From Lysinimonas soli (lineage in GTDB: Bacteria; Actinomycetota; Actinomycetes; Actinomycetales; Microbacteriaceae), in assembly GCF_042655435.1 (NCBI RefSeq), contig NZ_JBHSMG010000004.1:124001-188000 (forward strand): DNA of 64,000 nucleotides. The letters are read 5' to 3'. Below are positions 53,296 through 63,745 of this stretch, piece by piece (position 1 is the stretch's first letter; each line of letters begins with the position of its first letter). A model generated the notes under the pieces. It was not told the origin of the DNA, did not search any database, and saw nothing but the letters and a program-made list of their open reading frames with translations. The position numbers were made by a program, and so were the translations under genes.

Positions 53296-54222
53296 ATGGC
53301 GCGCGGCTCGGATCGGAGGCGGACCGGCGCCGCTGCGACCGTCGGATTCGGCATCCAGGGCGGCGCATCCGCCATCGACGAGCGCGACCAGTTCGACGAG
53401 CTGCCGCACGACGCGGCACTCATGACGGGTGAGGCGGTCGGCCTCGACCTGCGTCCGACGGGCTTCGTGCTCAGAGCCGCCGGCACCATGATCGACTTCG
53501 TCGTCTATGCGGGAGCCTGGTTCGTCTCGCTCTTCGTGCTGTTCGCGATCACCTCGCAAGCGAACGTCGAGGATGCCGTCGTCGGGATCATCGTCACCGT
53601 GAGCCTCGTGGTCTGCCTGGTCGTGGCCCCGGCAGCCGTCGAGCTGCTCAGCCGGGGTAAGTCGCTCGGAAGGCTCGCGGTCGGCGCCCGTATCGTGCGC
53701 GACGACGGCGGCGCGATCGGGTTCCGGCACGCCGCCATCCGTGCGCTCGCCGGCACGCTCGAGATCTTCGGCAGCATCGGCAGCATCGCGATGATCGTCG
53801 GCCTGCTCTCGCCGCGATCCCAACGGCTCGGCGACCTCATCGCCGGTACCTACAGCCAGTACGAGCGCGTGTCCCCCGCGCCGGTGGTGGCCTTCGGGAT
53901 GCCGCTGCCGCTAGGGGCGTGGGCGAGCGTCGCCGACGTGGCCCGCCTGCCCGATCCGCTGTCGCGCCGTATCGCCCAGTTCCTCCGGGAGGCCCCGCGC
54001 ATGCAGCTCGACCGTCGGGCGTTCCAGGCCTCGGCGCTGGCGCACGAGGCCGCCGCGTTCGTCTCGCCGGTGCCCGCCGTGGACCCGGAGATGTTCCTCG
54101 CGGGAGTCGCCGTCATCCGCCGCGACCGCGAGAGCCGCGCCCTCACCCTCTCCGCGCAGCGGCTTGCGCGTCTGCAACCCGCCTTGCGGGAGCTGCCGCA
54201 CGGGTTTCCCGAGCGCGGCTGA
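53296..54222 (+). CDS. RDD-family membrane protein
   Basis: 308 residues from the ATG at 53296. The family core begins at MTGEAVGLDLRPTGFVLRAAGTMIDF, so a start at 53422 (266 residues) is also credible and would leave room for the divergent promoters. Two to three membrane helices, RDD-type motif (GKSLGRLAVGARIVRDDGG and RSQRLGDLIAGTYSQYE), then a 110-residue cytoplasmic tail with RRDRESRALTL. RDD genes always accompany SpoIIM in this cluster. Transport or scaffold roles are suggested for the family; not shown here. Confidence 0.87.
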   Translation: MARGSDRRRTGAAATVGFGIQGGASAIDERDQFDELPHDAALMTGEAVGLDLRPTGFVLRAAGTMIDFVVYAGAWFVSLFVLFAITSQANVEDAVVGIIVTVSLVVCLVVAPAAVELLSRGKSLGRLAVGARIVRDDGGAIGFRHAAIRALAGTLEIFGSIGSIAMIVGLLSPRSQRLGDLIAGTYSQYERVSPAPVVAFGMPLPLGAWASVADVARLPDPLSRRIAQFLREAPRMQLDRRAFQASALAHEAAAFVSPVPAVDPEMFLAGVAVIRRDRESRALTLSAQRLARLQPALRELPHGFPERG

Positions 54223-54227
54223 GGCCC

Positions 54228-55700
<1,473 letters not shown>

Positions 55701-55744
55701 GCCCCCATTGTCGCAGGACGGACCGGCCGTGACGACGGCGGGAT

Positions 55745-55960
55745 TCAGGCGCCGAGCTGGTCCATGACCGAGTGACGCACGACCTGCCACCCCAGCGGTG
55801 CCGAGAGCCGCTCGGCGTGACGCGCGCAGAGGTCGTAGCTGTGCGGTTCATGCCGGATGCTGAGGGGTCCGAGCACGGCCATCGCGTCGGCGTAGTCGTA
55901 GGTGAGCGTCGCGACGGCGTCGGCTCCGCAGGCGACTTTGCTGCACGGGCGACCAGGCAT
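55745..55960 (-). CDS. DUF3499 small Cys protein
   Basis: 71 residues, ATG at 55960. N-terminal PCSKVACGADAVATLTYDYAD with Cys6 and Cys11, and LCARHAERLSAPLGW with a third Cys; the CxxxxC...CxxH set looks like a zinc ribbon. It is the conserved actinobacterial DUF3499 family, always near the metallopeptidase-like gene. Function unknown. Divergent from the following gene. Confidence 0.88.
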   Translation of the reverse strand: MPGRPCSKVACGADAVATLTYDYADAMAVLGPLSIRHEPHSYDLCARHAERLSAPLGWQVVRHSVMDQLGA

Positions 55961-56082
55961 AGCTGCATCGTATCGAGCGAGAGGCCGTCTTCCCGTGCGG
56001 GGAGCGGCGTGCCGAAAGAGCCCCGAGGCGTTCGCCGGACGGCGATGCGGCGCCTCTCGTCCACCGCGCCTAGGATGTGGGC

Positions 56083-56514
56083 ATGGCTCGCTCGACCCGA
56101 CGCGTGTCGGCCCGCTCGGGGCGACGCGATCGGCACGGGCGCGGCATCCGCTCGGCCGTCACGGGGCCGGTGCTCGAGCCGATCCGGACCCGGCTCGACG
56201 TGTTCGATTCCTATGTCGCGTCAGCGGTCGAATACGTGCGCGACGAGTGGCCCGACGAACTCGCCGACGTGCGCTTCGAGGTCGCCGTGATGCCGGGTGA
56301 TCCGGGGCCGTCGGGAGTGGACCGCTGGCAGGTGAGCCGGCGGGAGCGCCGGATCGTGCTGTACCGGTTGCCCATCGAACGGCTCGCACACCTGCACAAG
56401 GACGACGAGTGGCATCGCCGCTCGTTCATCGAGAGCTGCGTGTTCCGGGCGGTCGCCGAGCTGCTCGGCAAGGATCCGTGGGACATCGCACCGGAGCGCT
56501 TCCGGCACTTCTGA
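56083..56514 (+). CDS. metallopeptidase-family-like protein lacking HExxH
   Basis: 143 residues, ATG at 56083. A basic 30-residue start, then RTRLDVFDSYVASAVEYV and the central VRFEVAVMPGDPG, RERRIVLYRLPIERLA of the small zincin-like family (PF06262 type). The helix that should hold HExxH reads SFIESCVFRAVAELLG, with no His pair and only a Glu. So zinc binding is very doubtful. This degenerate actinobacterial member is paired with DUF3499 and may have a structural role. Confidence 0.8.
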   Translation: MARSTRRVSARSGRRDRHGRGIRSAVTGPVLEPIRTRLDVFDSYVASAVEYVRDEWPDELADVRFEVAVMPGDPGPSGVDRWQVSRRERRIVLYRLPIERLAHLHKDDEWHRRSFIESCVFRAVAELLGKDPWDIAPERFRHF

Positions 56515-56551
56515 ATCGGGCCGCGGACGAACGGTCGCCCCCGCGTTCCTG

Positions 56552-58144
56552 CTAGGGGTGGATGACGATCGGACCTGAAACCGGACGGGCCGACGTGATC
56601 GGGTAGCTCGCCAGCTCGGCCGACCCGGCGTACGAGATCGCCGCGACCAGGCCGCGGCCCCCGCGCAGCAGGTAGCTTCCGGGCGCCACCGAGATCGAAG
56701 CCGAACCGCCCGCCGGAACGGCGAGAGTCACATCCGTGACGCCCTGGACGAGATGGAGGGTGATCGCCGTCTTGCCCGGATTGACCGCGGAGAGGATCGG
56801 CGAGGGCCCCGCCGCGACGGACACGGCCGTGTCATCGGTGAGCTCGGGGGCACTCGCGTACCAGGCGAAGTCCGAGCTCGGCGCGGAGCTGTCGCTCGCG
56901 ACACCCACATCGCCCGGGGCATCCACGGCAGTCGAGACCCGCACGCCCGCGACGACCGGCTGGTCCGAGGTGATCACGACGGAGTACGTGCCGTCGGGGA
57001 TCGAGACCTTTCCCGAGTCGGTGTCCGCCGCCGAATCCAGGCCGAGTTCGTTCACCTGGCCGGCCGCGACATCCGTCTGGAAGGAGAGGCCGTTGAACGT
57101 GGAGTCCTCGGGCACGAGGCTGACCTGCACCTTCGCCGCGCGGTCCCCCGGCACGGCGAGCCGTACGACGGAGGTGACGTCGTCCCAGTCGGGCAGCGCG
57201 AGCGCCTTGTTGACCCCCACCGCGTTGAGCACCCGGATGCCGGGGATCACCACACGCGTCGCGGGATCCGCCCCGCCGCCCACCAGGTCGACGCCCCCTG
57301 GATCGAGACCTCGCACGATCGACTGCTGCAGCGCGGCGACGACCCGGCCGCCGCGGGAGACGACGTGCACGACCGGCGAGACGACGTCGGGCGCGAACCC
57401 CGCGAGCGGGATGACCCGCTGCGCGCCCGCCTTCACGACGATGCCGGACATCCCGGGGGCGCTCACCGACCCGGTCGGGTCGAGGATCGTCACGGCCACG
57501 GTCGCGTCGACCGCGGACGGGTTGGCCACCGTGAGCAGGGTCGTGCGACCGACTGCGGTGGATCCCCCGACGAGCCAGATCGATCCGCTCGGCTCCGCGC
57601 AGGATGCCGCGGCGAGTCCGGTGAAGTCCGGTGTCGAGACCAGCTGCGATTGCGCCCCGGAGAGCGTCGCCCCCGTCGCCGGCGCGATCGTCAGCTCCTG
57701 AGGAGCCGAGCTGCCGCCGCCGGTCCTCGCATCGCTCTCGGCGAACGGCGCACGCCGGAGCGTCGACCCGATGCCGTCGGCCCGCACCGACGGCGCACCC
57801 AGCGACGACGGCACGCTCGCGTTCTGCCCGCTCACGTCGCCGAGCCGCAGCAGGGCGCCCGGGCAGACCCGCACCTGATCAGCCGGCTCGGGCGTCACCG
57901 TGACCGCGGGTGAGGTGTGGTGATGCGACGGCAGCGGCACGAGCCCGACGGCTCCCACCACGGCGACGGCCGCGACGATGCCGACCGTGCCAGCCACGAC
58001 GCGCAGTCCCACGATCGCCGCGCGGCGAACCCGGCCCGGATGCCGCGGCATCCGCACGTCGTCGGGCCCGGACTCGCGTCCGTCCGTCTCCATCGCGGTC
58101 TCGGGCGGCTCTGCCGGCGGGGGAACCTCGTCGAACTCAGGCAT
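56552..58144 (-). CDS. DUF5719 exported or anchored protein
   Basis: 530 residues. ATG at 58144 preferred over one two codons earlier because GAGG lies at good distance. It has a cytoplasmic acidic start, one membrane helix (about 46-70), then a large extracellular beta-rich region with a Gly/Ala/Val/Ser bias. It matches the actinobacterial DUF5719 family, which follows the whiB2-linked glycosyltransferase gene. No catalytic motif; two Cys (SCAEP and VCPGAL) may form a disulfide. Start lies inside the last codons of the glycosyltransferase gene, so the two are translationally linked. Confidence 0.85.
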   Translation of the reverse strand: MPEFDEVPPPAEPPETAMETDGRESGPDDVRMPRHPGRVRRAAIVGLRVVAGTVGIVAAVAVVGAVGLVPLPSHHHTSPAVTVTPEPADQVRVCPGALLRLGDVSGQNASVPSSLGAPSVRADGIGSTLRRAPFAESDARTGGGSSAPQELTIAPATGATLSGAQSQLVSTPDFTGLAAASCAEPSGSIWLVGGSTAVGRTTLLTVANPSAVDATVAVTILDPTGSVSAPGMSGIVVKAGAQRVIPLAGFAPDVVSPVVHVVSRGGRVVAALQQSIVRGLDPGGVDLVGGGADPATRVVIPGIRVLNAVGVNKALALPDWDDVTSVVRLAVPGDRAAKVQVSLVPEDSTFNGLSFQTDVAAGQVNELGLDSAADTDSGKVSIPDGTYSVVITSDQPVVAGVRVSTAVDAPGDVGVASDSSAPSSDFAWYASAPELTDDTAVSVAAGPSPILSAVNPGKTAITLHLVQGVTDVTLAVPAGGSASISVAPGSYLLRGGRGLVAAISYAGSAELASYPITSARPVSGPIVIHP

Positions 58145-60956
58145 TCTCATCCTCGTCGAAGGTGTCGGCGGGGTCTTCTCCCGGCAGCGCGACCTCGGTG
58201 ACGACCCGACGGCGTCGCCCGGTCGGGATCGCCAGCAGCAGGGCGAGGCCGATCACGACGCCCTGCGCGACCAGGATGGCGGTGCTCGTGGCGCCGATGC
58301 TCTGCGCCGAGGTGCTCGCCGAGGTGAAGCCCGGCACCCGCCAGAGGGTTCCCACCGAGGTCTCGCCGACCGGCACCAGCGAGGCGGTGGAGTCGAGCGC
58401 CTCGGCGGCGCGCTGGCGCACCCCCTCGGAGCCCCCGCTCGCCTGGGGCAGCACCACGAATTCGATCTTGAAGCGCGACAGTGTCGCGCGCGGGTCGTAT
58501 CCGCTGCGCGAGGCGAGGTTGCCGGCGAGCGTGGCGAGGGCGCGGGTCGACGCATCGGTCGTCACCCTCGTCGACCACAGGGTCGACGACTCGTCGAGGG
58601 TCGTCCCCGGCCCGCGATCGACGACCACGGCGAGCGAGCCGTCGTCCTGAGGCACGAGCACGAGCGTTCCGACCCCCGGATGCGCGGTCGCCTCGGCGGT
58701 CACCAGAGCCGGCAGCAACTGGCCGTCGCTCTTCGTGACGTTGCCCGTCCCGAGCACGGGGGCGATCAGCAGGGGCGCGACCGAGATCGTCGCGGTGACC
58801 AGCACCGCGATGCCGACGACGACGCGAGCGGCGCCGATGGCGTCGAGGGTCACGACCACCGCCGCCACGAGTCCGAGCCAATACAGGCTGAGGCCCGATC
58901 CGGGCCAGGGGGTCACGACATCGGCTCCCCCGGCCGCGATCCCCAGGTGCGCCGAGACGACCGCGGTGACCAGCCCGAGCAGCGCGACGATCATCGCCGG
59001 GATCGCGCGGCGCGACCCCGGCAGGAAGAGCGCGAGCAGGGCCATGGCTGCGAGCGGGGCGAGCAGCACCGCCGGGGCCAGCACCCCGAGGCCGCCCGGC
59101 AGACCGATCGCGGCGGCCAGCGCCGACCAGCCGTCGCTCGCCGAGCTCGGCAGCCCCAGCAGCAGCTGCCAGCCGGTGGGACGGGGGAAGGTCACCGAAG
59201 CGCCCGGGTCGGCGAGCAGCCCGAGCGGGTTCCCGCGCAACAGCTGCGCGACCACGAGCGGCGCGAACAGCGCGATCGCCGGAATCGGGATGCCGATCAG
59301 GCGCACGAAGCCGCGCGGGCGGGCGAACGCCCAACCGACGACCGCGAGCAGCAGCGCCGGAGTCAGCACGGGCGCGCACGCCGCCGTGGCGGCGAACAGC
59401 AGGGATGCCGCCGCGGCGGCACTCCACGATTTGGCGCCCTCGATCGCCGCGAGCACGAGCCACGGCAGCAGCAGGTGCGCCAGCACGGCCGCCGGCCGGC
59501 CATCGGCGAGAGCCGAGAGCAGAGGAGGGGCGAGCATCCACAGCAGGGCGGCCACCGCGGGCGGCCAGCGGTGCTCCGTGAAGCGGGTGGCGCACCACCA
59601 GGCCCCGAGAGCCGCAAGCGGCATGGCCGCGAGCCAGAGCAGCACGATCGAGAACGAGGTGTTCCAGGGCGTGAGCGAGCCGAGCAGCGCGAGCACCGCC
59701 GAGAACGGGTCGGACGGGCCGGTGAGATCGACGCCGATGTTGCGAACGCCCCAGGCCAGCCGGGACCAGAGTGCCCCGACGTCGCCGTCGAGCGGCAGCA
59801 GGGCCCCGCCGCTCAGCGCCGACGCGCCGATCAGGCGCCAGAACAGTCCGACGCCGATGACCGCCCCGATGAGGGTGACGGCGGCTCCTCCGCCGCCGAA
59901 GAACGCGGCGCGCACCAGGTCGGGCTCGGCGTTCTCGGCGCTCGCCCGGTCGCGCGCGACGGCCCGGAGTTCGCGCACGGCGTCACCCGGGATGCGCAGG
60001 GGCGCGATCGACGCCCAGCCGAGCGTGCGGTTGCGACGAAGGCGGGCCCGGGCCGGCGCGACGCTGCCGTCGAAGGCGACCCGGAATGCGGCGGCGAGCT
60101 CACCCGGGATCGCGCCGGGGCGTTTGCCCAGCAGCCGGCCGATCGATCGCAGCAGCGCGAGCGGCACGAGCGAGAGCCAGTGCACCGGCAGCGCGGCGGC
60201 GGGGGCGTAGACCATACGACGATGCAGCTGCGCGATGCGGGCGACCCGGATGCGTCCTCGCGACGAGAGCGGACGTCGCCGGCCCTGGTCCTCGGGCCGC
60301 ACTCCGCGGGTGACGCGGGCGTCCGCGACGCGGATGACCCGAAAGCCGGCGAGCCGGGCCCTGATCGAGAAGTCGAGTCCGGCATCCACCCCAGGAAGCC
60401 CCGGATCGAAGCCTCCGAGGCGCTCCCAGACGGCGCGCTGCACCAGCATGCCGGTCGAGGTGACCCCGAGCACGTCGCCGTCCGCATCATGCTGGGCCTG
60501 ATCGAGTTCGTCCTCGACGAGCCTCACCGTCGCTCCGAACCGCGACAGGCTCTCGCCGTACGAGCGGATCAGGGCGTGATCGTCGGGGTCGACGACCTTG
60601 GGCCCGGCGATCACGACCGAGGGCGCGACCTCGACCGCGGCCAGCAGTTCCGCCAGTGCGGTCGGCTCGGGCGCCGTGTCGGCGCTCAACAGCCACAGCC
60701 AGTCCGATCCCGACTCGGCCGGCGCGGCCGCCTGCAGGCCGAACGAGATCGCGGCGCCCATCGCGAGGTTCGGTGCCGACACGTACTGGGTCGGAGTGGC
60801 GGCCGCGAGCTGTTCCGCGCTCCCGTCGGTGGACGAGCAGTCGACGACGACGAGTGCGTCGGGCTTGCGGATCTGGGCGGCGAGCGCACGGAGGGTGCGG
60901 TCGAGCCAGGGTTCCCCGTTGCGCACGACGAGGATCGCGGTGACTCGCGGCTGCAT
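58137..60956 (-). CDS. GT2 glycosyltransferase with large C-terminal membrane region
   Basis: 939 residues, ATG at 60956 after GGAGGG. The N-terminal GT2 domain (1-290) shows VTAILVVRNGEPWLDRTLRAL, the UDP-binding DCSSTDG, the metal LSADTAPEP (DxD-like) and GGFDPGLPGVDAGLDFS near 205. From about residue 370 onward there are at least ten membrane helices and extracellular loops. This fused layout is known in Actinobacteria next to whiB2 and DUF5719. It probably makes a cell-envelope glycan across the membrane; acceptor unknown. Confidence 0.88.
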   Translation of the reverse strand: MQPRVTAILVVRNGEPWLDRTLRALAAQIRKPDALVVVDCSSTDGSAEQLAAATPTQYVSAPNLAMGAAISFGLQAAAPAESGSDWLWLLSADTAPEPTALAELLAAVEVAPSVVIAGPKVVDPDDHALIRSYGESLSRFGATVRLVEDELDQAQHDADGDVLGVTSTGMLVQRAVWERLGGFDPGLPGVDAGLDFSIRARLAGFRVIRVADARVTRGVRPEDQGRRRPLSSRGRIRVARIAQLHRRMVYAPAAALPVHWLSLVPLALLRSIGRLLGKRPGAIPGELAAAFRVAFDGSVAPARARLRRNRTLGWASIAPLRIPGDAVRELRAVARDRASAENAEPDLVRAAFFGGGGAAVTLIGAVIGVGLFWRLIGASALSGGALLPLDGDVGALWSRLAWGVRNIGVDLTGPSDPFSAVLALLGSLTPWNTSFSIVLLWLAAMPLAALGAWWCATRFTEHRWPPAVAALLWMLAPPLLSALADGRPAAVLAHLLLPWLVLAAIEGAKSWSAAAAASLLFAATAACAPVLTPALLLAVVGWAFARPRGFVRLIGIPIPAIALFAPLVVAQLLRGNPLGLLADPGASVTFPRPTGWQLLLGLPSSASDGWSALAAAIGLPGGLGVLAPAVLLAPLAAMALLALFLPGSRRAIPAMIVALLGLVTAVVSAHLGIAAGGADVVTPWPGSGLSLYWLGLVAAVVVTLDAIGAARVVVGIAVLVTATISVAPLLIAPVLGTGNVTKSDGQLLPALVTAEATAHPGVGTLVLVPQDDGSLAVVVDRGPGTTLDESSTLWSTRVTTDASTRALATLAGNLASRSGYDPRATLSRFKIEFVVLPQASGGSEGVRQRAAEALDSTASLVPVGETSVGTLWRVPGFTSASTSAQSIGATSTAILVAQGVVIGLALLLAIPTGRRRRVVTEVALPGEDPADTFDEDENA

Positions 60957-61080
60957 CCCTCCGAGGCTAGGCGGCGGTCGGCACGGCGCGGCGCATGACA
61001 CCCCGAAGGACGGAAGTCACAGGAAGCGGTTCGTCAGGCCGAGCGCGAGGCGCTGCCGCGAAGGCCAGAAATGGCCTTCG

Positions 61081-61410
61081 TTAGGCGGAGCGTGCGCGCC
61101 GGAGGCGACGGCGCTCGCGCTCCGAGAGGCCGCCCCAGATGCCGAAGCGCTCGTCGTTCTGCAGGGCGTACTCGAGGCACTGACCCTTGACCTCGCACGT
61201 GGTGCAGATCTTCTTGGCGTCGCGTGTCGAACCGCCCTTCTCGGGGAAGAAGGCCTCGGGGTCGGTCTGCGCACAGAGTGCGTCGGACTGCCAGGCGAGC
61301 GGATTGTCGATGCTCTCGGTGTCGGCGGGGCGCAGCCCGGGGATGCCGAGTCGCACCGGATCGACGAACCAGTCGCCGGGAACGGACGGACGATACTCGC
61401 TCCGCGTCAT
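61081..61410 (-). CDS. whiB2: WhiB2-type iron-sulfur regulator (WhmD/WhiB)
   Basis: 109 residues, ATG at 61410 with an AGGGAGAG ribosome site. Cluster cysteines at 46, 69, 72 and 78 (ALCAQTDPEAFFPEKGG, ICTTCEVKGQC), then GIWGG and a short basic tail (RERRRLRRARS). The 45-residue leader and EKGGSTRDAKKIC are typical of WhiB2/WhmD, needed for septum formation. The upstream region has a perfect TGGGGGTAAT palindrome. Same gene order (whiB2 then glycosyltransferase) as in mycobacteria. Confidence 0.94.
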   Translation of the reverse strand: MTRSEYRPSVPGDWFVDPVRLGIPGLRPADTESIDNPLAWQSDALCAQTDPEAFFPEKGGSTRDAKKICTTCEVKGQCLEYALQNDERFGIWGGLSERERRRLRRARSA

Positions 61411-61466
61411 GGTCGACTCTCCCTCTAGCACTTTCTGGGTTCCGTCCCCCGACGGAGCACCGTGCC

Positions 61467-61498
61467 TGGGGGTAATTACACCGTTGTCATTACCCCCA
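61467..61498. promoter_or_regulatory. palindrome upstream of whiB2
   Basis: TGGGGGTAAT (61467-61476) and ATTACCCCCA (61489-61498), perfect 10-bp arms around a 12-base spacer, 57 bases upstream of the whiB2 ATG and 44 bases past the galE stop. Arms one helical turn apart suggest a dimeric regulator; a Rho-independent terminator is less likely because of the large loop and lack of a T-run. Confidence 0.65.
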
Positions 61499-61541
61499 CG
61501 TCAAGTCGGGAATGTTAATTCTTTCGCCGGGCCCCGAGCAG

Positions 61542-62513
61542 TTACGACGCGCCGCCCGCTGCCATCCGCGCCTGCCATGCGCTGGACACCATCTGATCGA
61601 GTGTGTGACGCATGCGCCAGTCCAGGTCGCGCGCCGCCGTCTCGCCGCTCGCGACGATCCGGGGCGGGTCGCCGGCGCGGCGCGGCGCGATGATCGGGGT
61701 GAACTCGATCCCCGTCACCCGGGCGATCGCCGCCATGATCTGGGCGACCGAGACGCCGTCTCCGCTCCCCAGGTTGTAGGCCGCATCGAGCGGTTCGCCG
61801 GCATCGAGCCGACGCGCCGCCGCCACGTGCGACACGGCGAGGTCGGCGACGTGCAGATAGTCGCGCACGTTGGTTCCGTCCGGTGTCGGATAGTCGTCGC
61901 CGTTGATCTGCGGGGTCCTTCCGTCGAGCAGCGCGTCGAACACGAGCGGGAACAGGTTGTGCGGACTCGTGTCGTAGATCGATGGGTCGCCCGAGCCGAC
62001 GACGTTGAAATAGCGCAGGGAGGTGTGCCGCAGGCCGGCCGCAACGCCCTGGTCGGCGAGCAGCCACTCCCCGATCAGCTTCGACTCGCCGTAGGGCGAC
62101 TGCGGGTTCTTCGGCGTGCTCTCGGTGACGAGGTCGACGTCCGGGGTGCCGTAGACAGCGGCGCTCGACGAGAACACGATCCGGTCGACGCCGCGGTCCT
62201 GCATCGCAGCCAGCAGTGTGGCCGTGCCTGTCACGTTCTGCTCGTAGGTGTGGAGCGGGCGCTGCACCGAGACGCCGGCGTACTTGAAACCGGCCACGTG
62301 GATGACACCGGTCACGCCGTGCTCGTCGAAGGTCCGTGCCAGCAAGGCGCCGTCGAGGATGCTCCCGCGCACGAACGGTACGTGCGCCGGGACGAACTCG
62401 CGGTGGCCGCTCGACAGATCGTCGAGCACGACGGCCGAGAGATCCGAGTCGAGCAGGGCACGCACCACGTGGGCGCCGATATAGCCGGCCCCGCCGGTCA
62501 CCAACCAAGTCAT
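61542..62513 (-). CDS. galE: UDP-glucose 4-epimerase
   Basis: 323 residues, ATG at 62513 (MTWLVTGG). Extended SDR: GGAGYIGAHV NAD site, Ser116-region SSSAAVYG, catalytic Tyr141-Lys145 (YGESK). FNVVGSGDPSIYDTSPHNLFPLV and DGTNVRDYLHV match GalE. It interconverts UDP-glucose and UDP-galactose for envelope glycans. It lies beside whiB2 and manA, with genes for sugar nucleotides in this area. Substrate range (N-acetyl sugars) cannot be judged. Confidence 0.94.
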   Translation of the reverse strand: MTWLVTGGAGYIGAHVVRALLDSDLSAVVLDDLSSGHREFVPAHVPFVRGSILDGALLARTFDEHGVTGVIHVAGFKYAGVSVQRPLHTYEQNVTGTATLLAAMQDRGVDRIVFSSSAAVYGTPDVDLVTESTPKNPQSPYGESKLIGEWLLADQGVAAGLRHTSLRYFNVVGSGDPSIYDTSPHNLFPLVFDALLDGRTPQINGDDYPTPDGTNVRDYLHVADLAVSHVAAARRLDAGEPLDAAYNLGSGDGVSVAQIMAAIARVTGIEFTPIIAPRRAGDPPRIVASGETAARDLDWRMRHTLDQMVSSAWQARMAAGGAS

Positions 62514-62544
62514 GCCCACCACGCTAGCGGGCGCCGCTCGGCGC

Positions 62545-62661
62545 TCAGATGCGCGACTTGGTCCGCACCCGGCGGTAGCCGTCGGTCGCGATCTCGCGAA
62601 CGGCCATCACGATCGCACCGATCAGCCCGGCGATGACCAGCCCCGCCTCGATGAACTCCAT
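62545..62661 (-). CDS. 38-residue membrane peptide
   Basis: 38 residues from the ATG at 62661. One hydrophobic helix (FIEAGLVIAGLIGAIVMAV) followed by a basic tail (REIATDGYRRVRTKSRI). Typical of a small membrane-anchored peptide. Its upstream sequence carries the same 12-base word GATTTACTGCCA as the divergent AraC-type gene. Function unknown; might be a co-regulated partner of that regulator. Coding bias (GC-rich third positions) supports a real gene. Confidence 0.55.
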   Translation of the reverse strand: MEFIEAGLVIAGLIGAIVMAVREIATDGYRRVRTKSRI

Positions 62662-62733
62662 GGCAGTAAATCTATGAGTGGCCACCGACAGCCAGAACTG
62701 GCATGATCGACACGTTCCGTCGATTTACTGCCA
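62661..62733. promoter_or_regulatory. 12-bp inverted repeats at two divergent starts
   Basis: TGGCAGTAAATC (62661-62672) and GATTTACTGCCA (62722-62733), perfect complements with a 49-base spacer. They sit directly at the two start regions: the left arm touches the start codon of the 38-residue gene, the right arm overlaps the AGGAG of the AraC-type gene. A smaller palindrome GCCA-GAAC-TGGC is between them (62691-62702). Likely operators. Confidence 0.65.
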
Positions 62734-62742
62734 GGAGTGCGC

Positions 62743-63708
62743 ATGCTCAAGAAGGTCGTCCTGATCGCGCTGCCCGAGGTGGCGCCGTTCGAGTTCGGCG
62801 TGGTCTGCGAGGTCTTCGGCATCGACCGGAGTGACAGCGGGGGGCCGACCTTCGATTTCACGATCGCGACCGCGCAGCCCGGCCCGGTGCGCACGAGCCT
62901 CGGCTACGACATGGTCATCGAGAACGACCTGTCGGCCGCCGCGGATGCCGACCTGATCGCGATACCGGCACACCACATCCGCGGCCATGCCGACGGCACC
63001 GATCCGCGCGTGCTGGAGGCGGTCCGCGCGGCGGAGGCACGCGGGGCCTGGGTGCTGAGCGTCTGCAGCGGTGCGTTCGTGCTCGCCGAGGCGGGCATTC
63101 TCGACGGCCGGAGGGCCACGACGCACTGGATGCACGTCGACCGGCTGCGTCGGCGCTATCCGGGCACCGAGGTGGACGCCGACGTGCTGTTCGTGCAGGA
63201 CGGCAAGGTCGTCACGAGCGCAGGAACCGCCGCAGGCATCGACGCCGCGCTGCACATCGTGCGCTCGGAGCTCGGCGCGAGCGCCACCAACGTCATCGCG
63301 CGGCGCATGGTGGTGCCGCCCCAGCGCGACGGCGGCCAGTCGCAGTACATCGAGTCGCCGATCCCCGAGTGCCGCACGGATTCGCTCGCCGGCGTCACCG
63401 ACTGGATGCTCGCCAACCTCGACCAGGATCTGACCGTCGACCAGCTCGCCCGCCGCGCACTGATGTCGCCGCGCACCTTCGCGCGCAAGTTCCGCGCCGA
63501 GTCGGGCACGACGCCCGCGGCCTGGCTCAACCGTCAACGGATGCTGCGCGCCCAGCAACTGCTCGAGCAGACCGACGAGGGCCTCGAGCAGATCGCACAG
63601 CTGACCGGCTTCGGAACGGCCGCCGTGATGCGGCACCACTTCGTCCGGGTGCTTCAGACGACGCCCACGAACTACCGGCGGGCGTTCGGGGCGCGAGTCG
63701 CGGGGTAG
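62743..63708 (+). CDS. GlxA-like AraC-family transcriptional regulator
   Basis: 321 residues, ATG at 62743 with AGGAG 5 bases ahead. An N-terminal DJ-1/PfpI-like domain with VLSVCSGAFVLAEAGIL (Cys108) is fused to a C-terminal AraC double helix-turn-helix (LTVDQLARRALMSPRTFARKFR and LEQIAQLTGFGTAAVMRHHF). Such GlxA/FtrA-type proteins are activators whose first domain senses metabolites, not proteases. Divergent from the 38-residue peptide gene across paired inverted repeats, so probably autoregulated. Target genes unknown. Confidence 0.9.
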   Translation: MLKKVVLIALPEVAPFEFGVVCEVFGIDRSDSGGPTFDFTIATAQPGPVRTSLGYDMVIENDLSAAADADLIAIPAHHIRGHADGTDPRVLEAVRAAEARGAWVLSVCSGAFVLAEAGILDGRRATTHWMHVDRLRRRYPGTEVDADVLFVQDGKVVTSAGTAAGIDAALHIVRSELGASATNVIARRMVVPPQRDGGQSQYIESPIPECRTDSLAGVTDWMLANLDQDLTVDQLARRALMSPRTFARKFRAESGTTPAAWLNRQRMLRAQQLLEQTDEGLEQIAQLTGFGTAAVMRHHFVRVLQTTPTNYRRAFGARVAG

Positions 63709-63745
63709 CGCGCGCTCTTTCCCTTCCGAATCGCCGACGCTCGAC

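Noticed and set aside
57978..60998. Rightward open frame of about 1000 codons opposite the glycosyltransferase
   Set aside because: Arg/Gly/Glu repeats and no motif; the leftward GT2 and DUF5719 genes explain the DNA completely.
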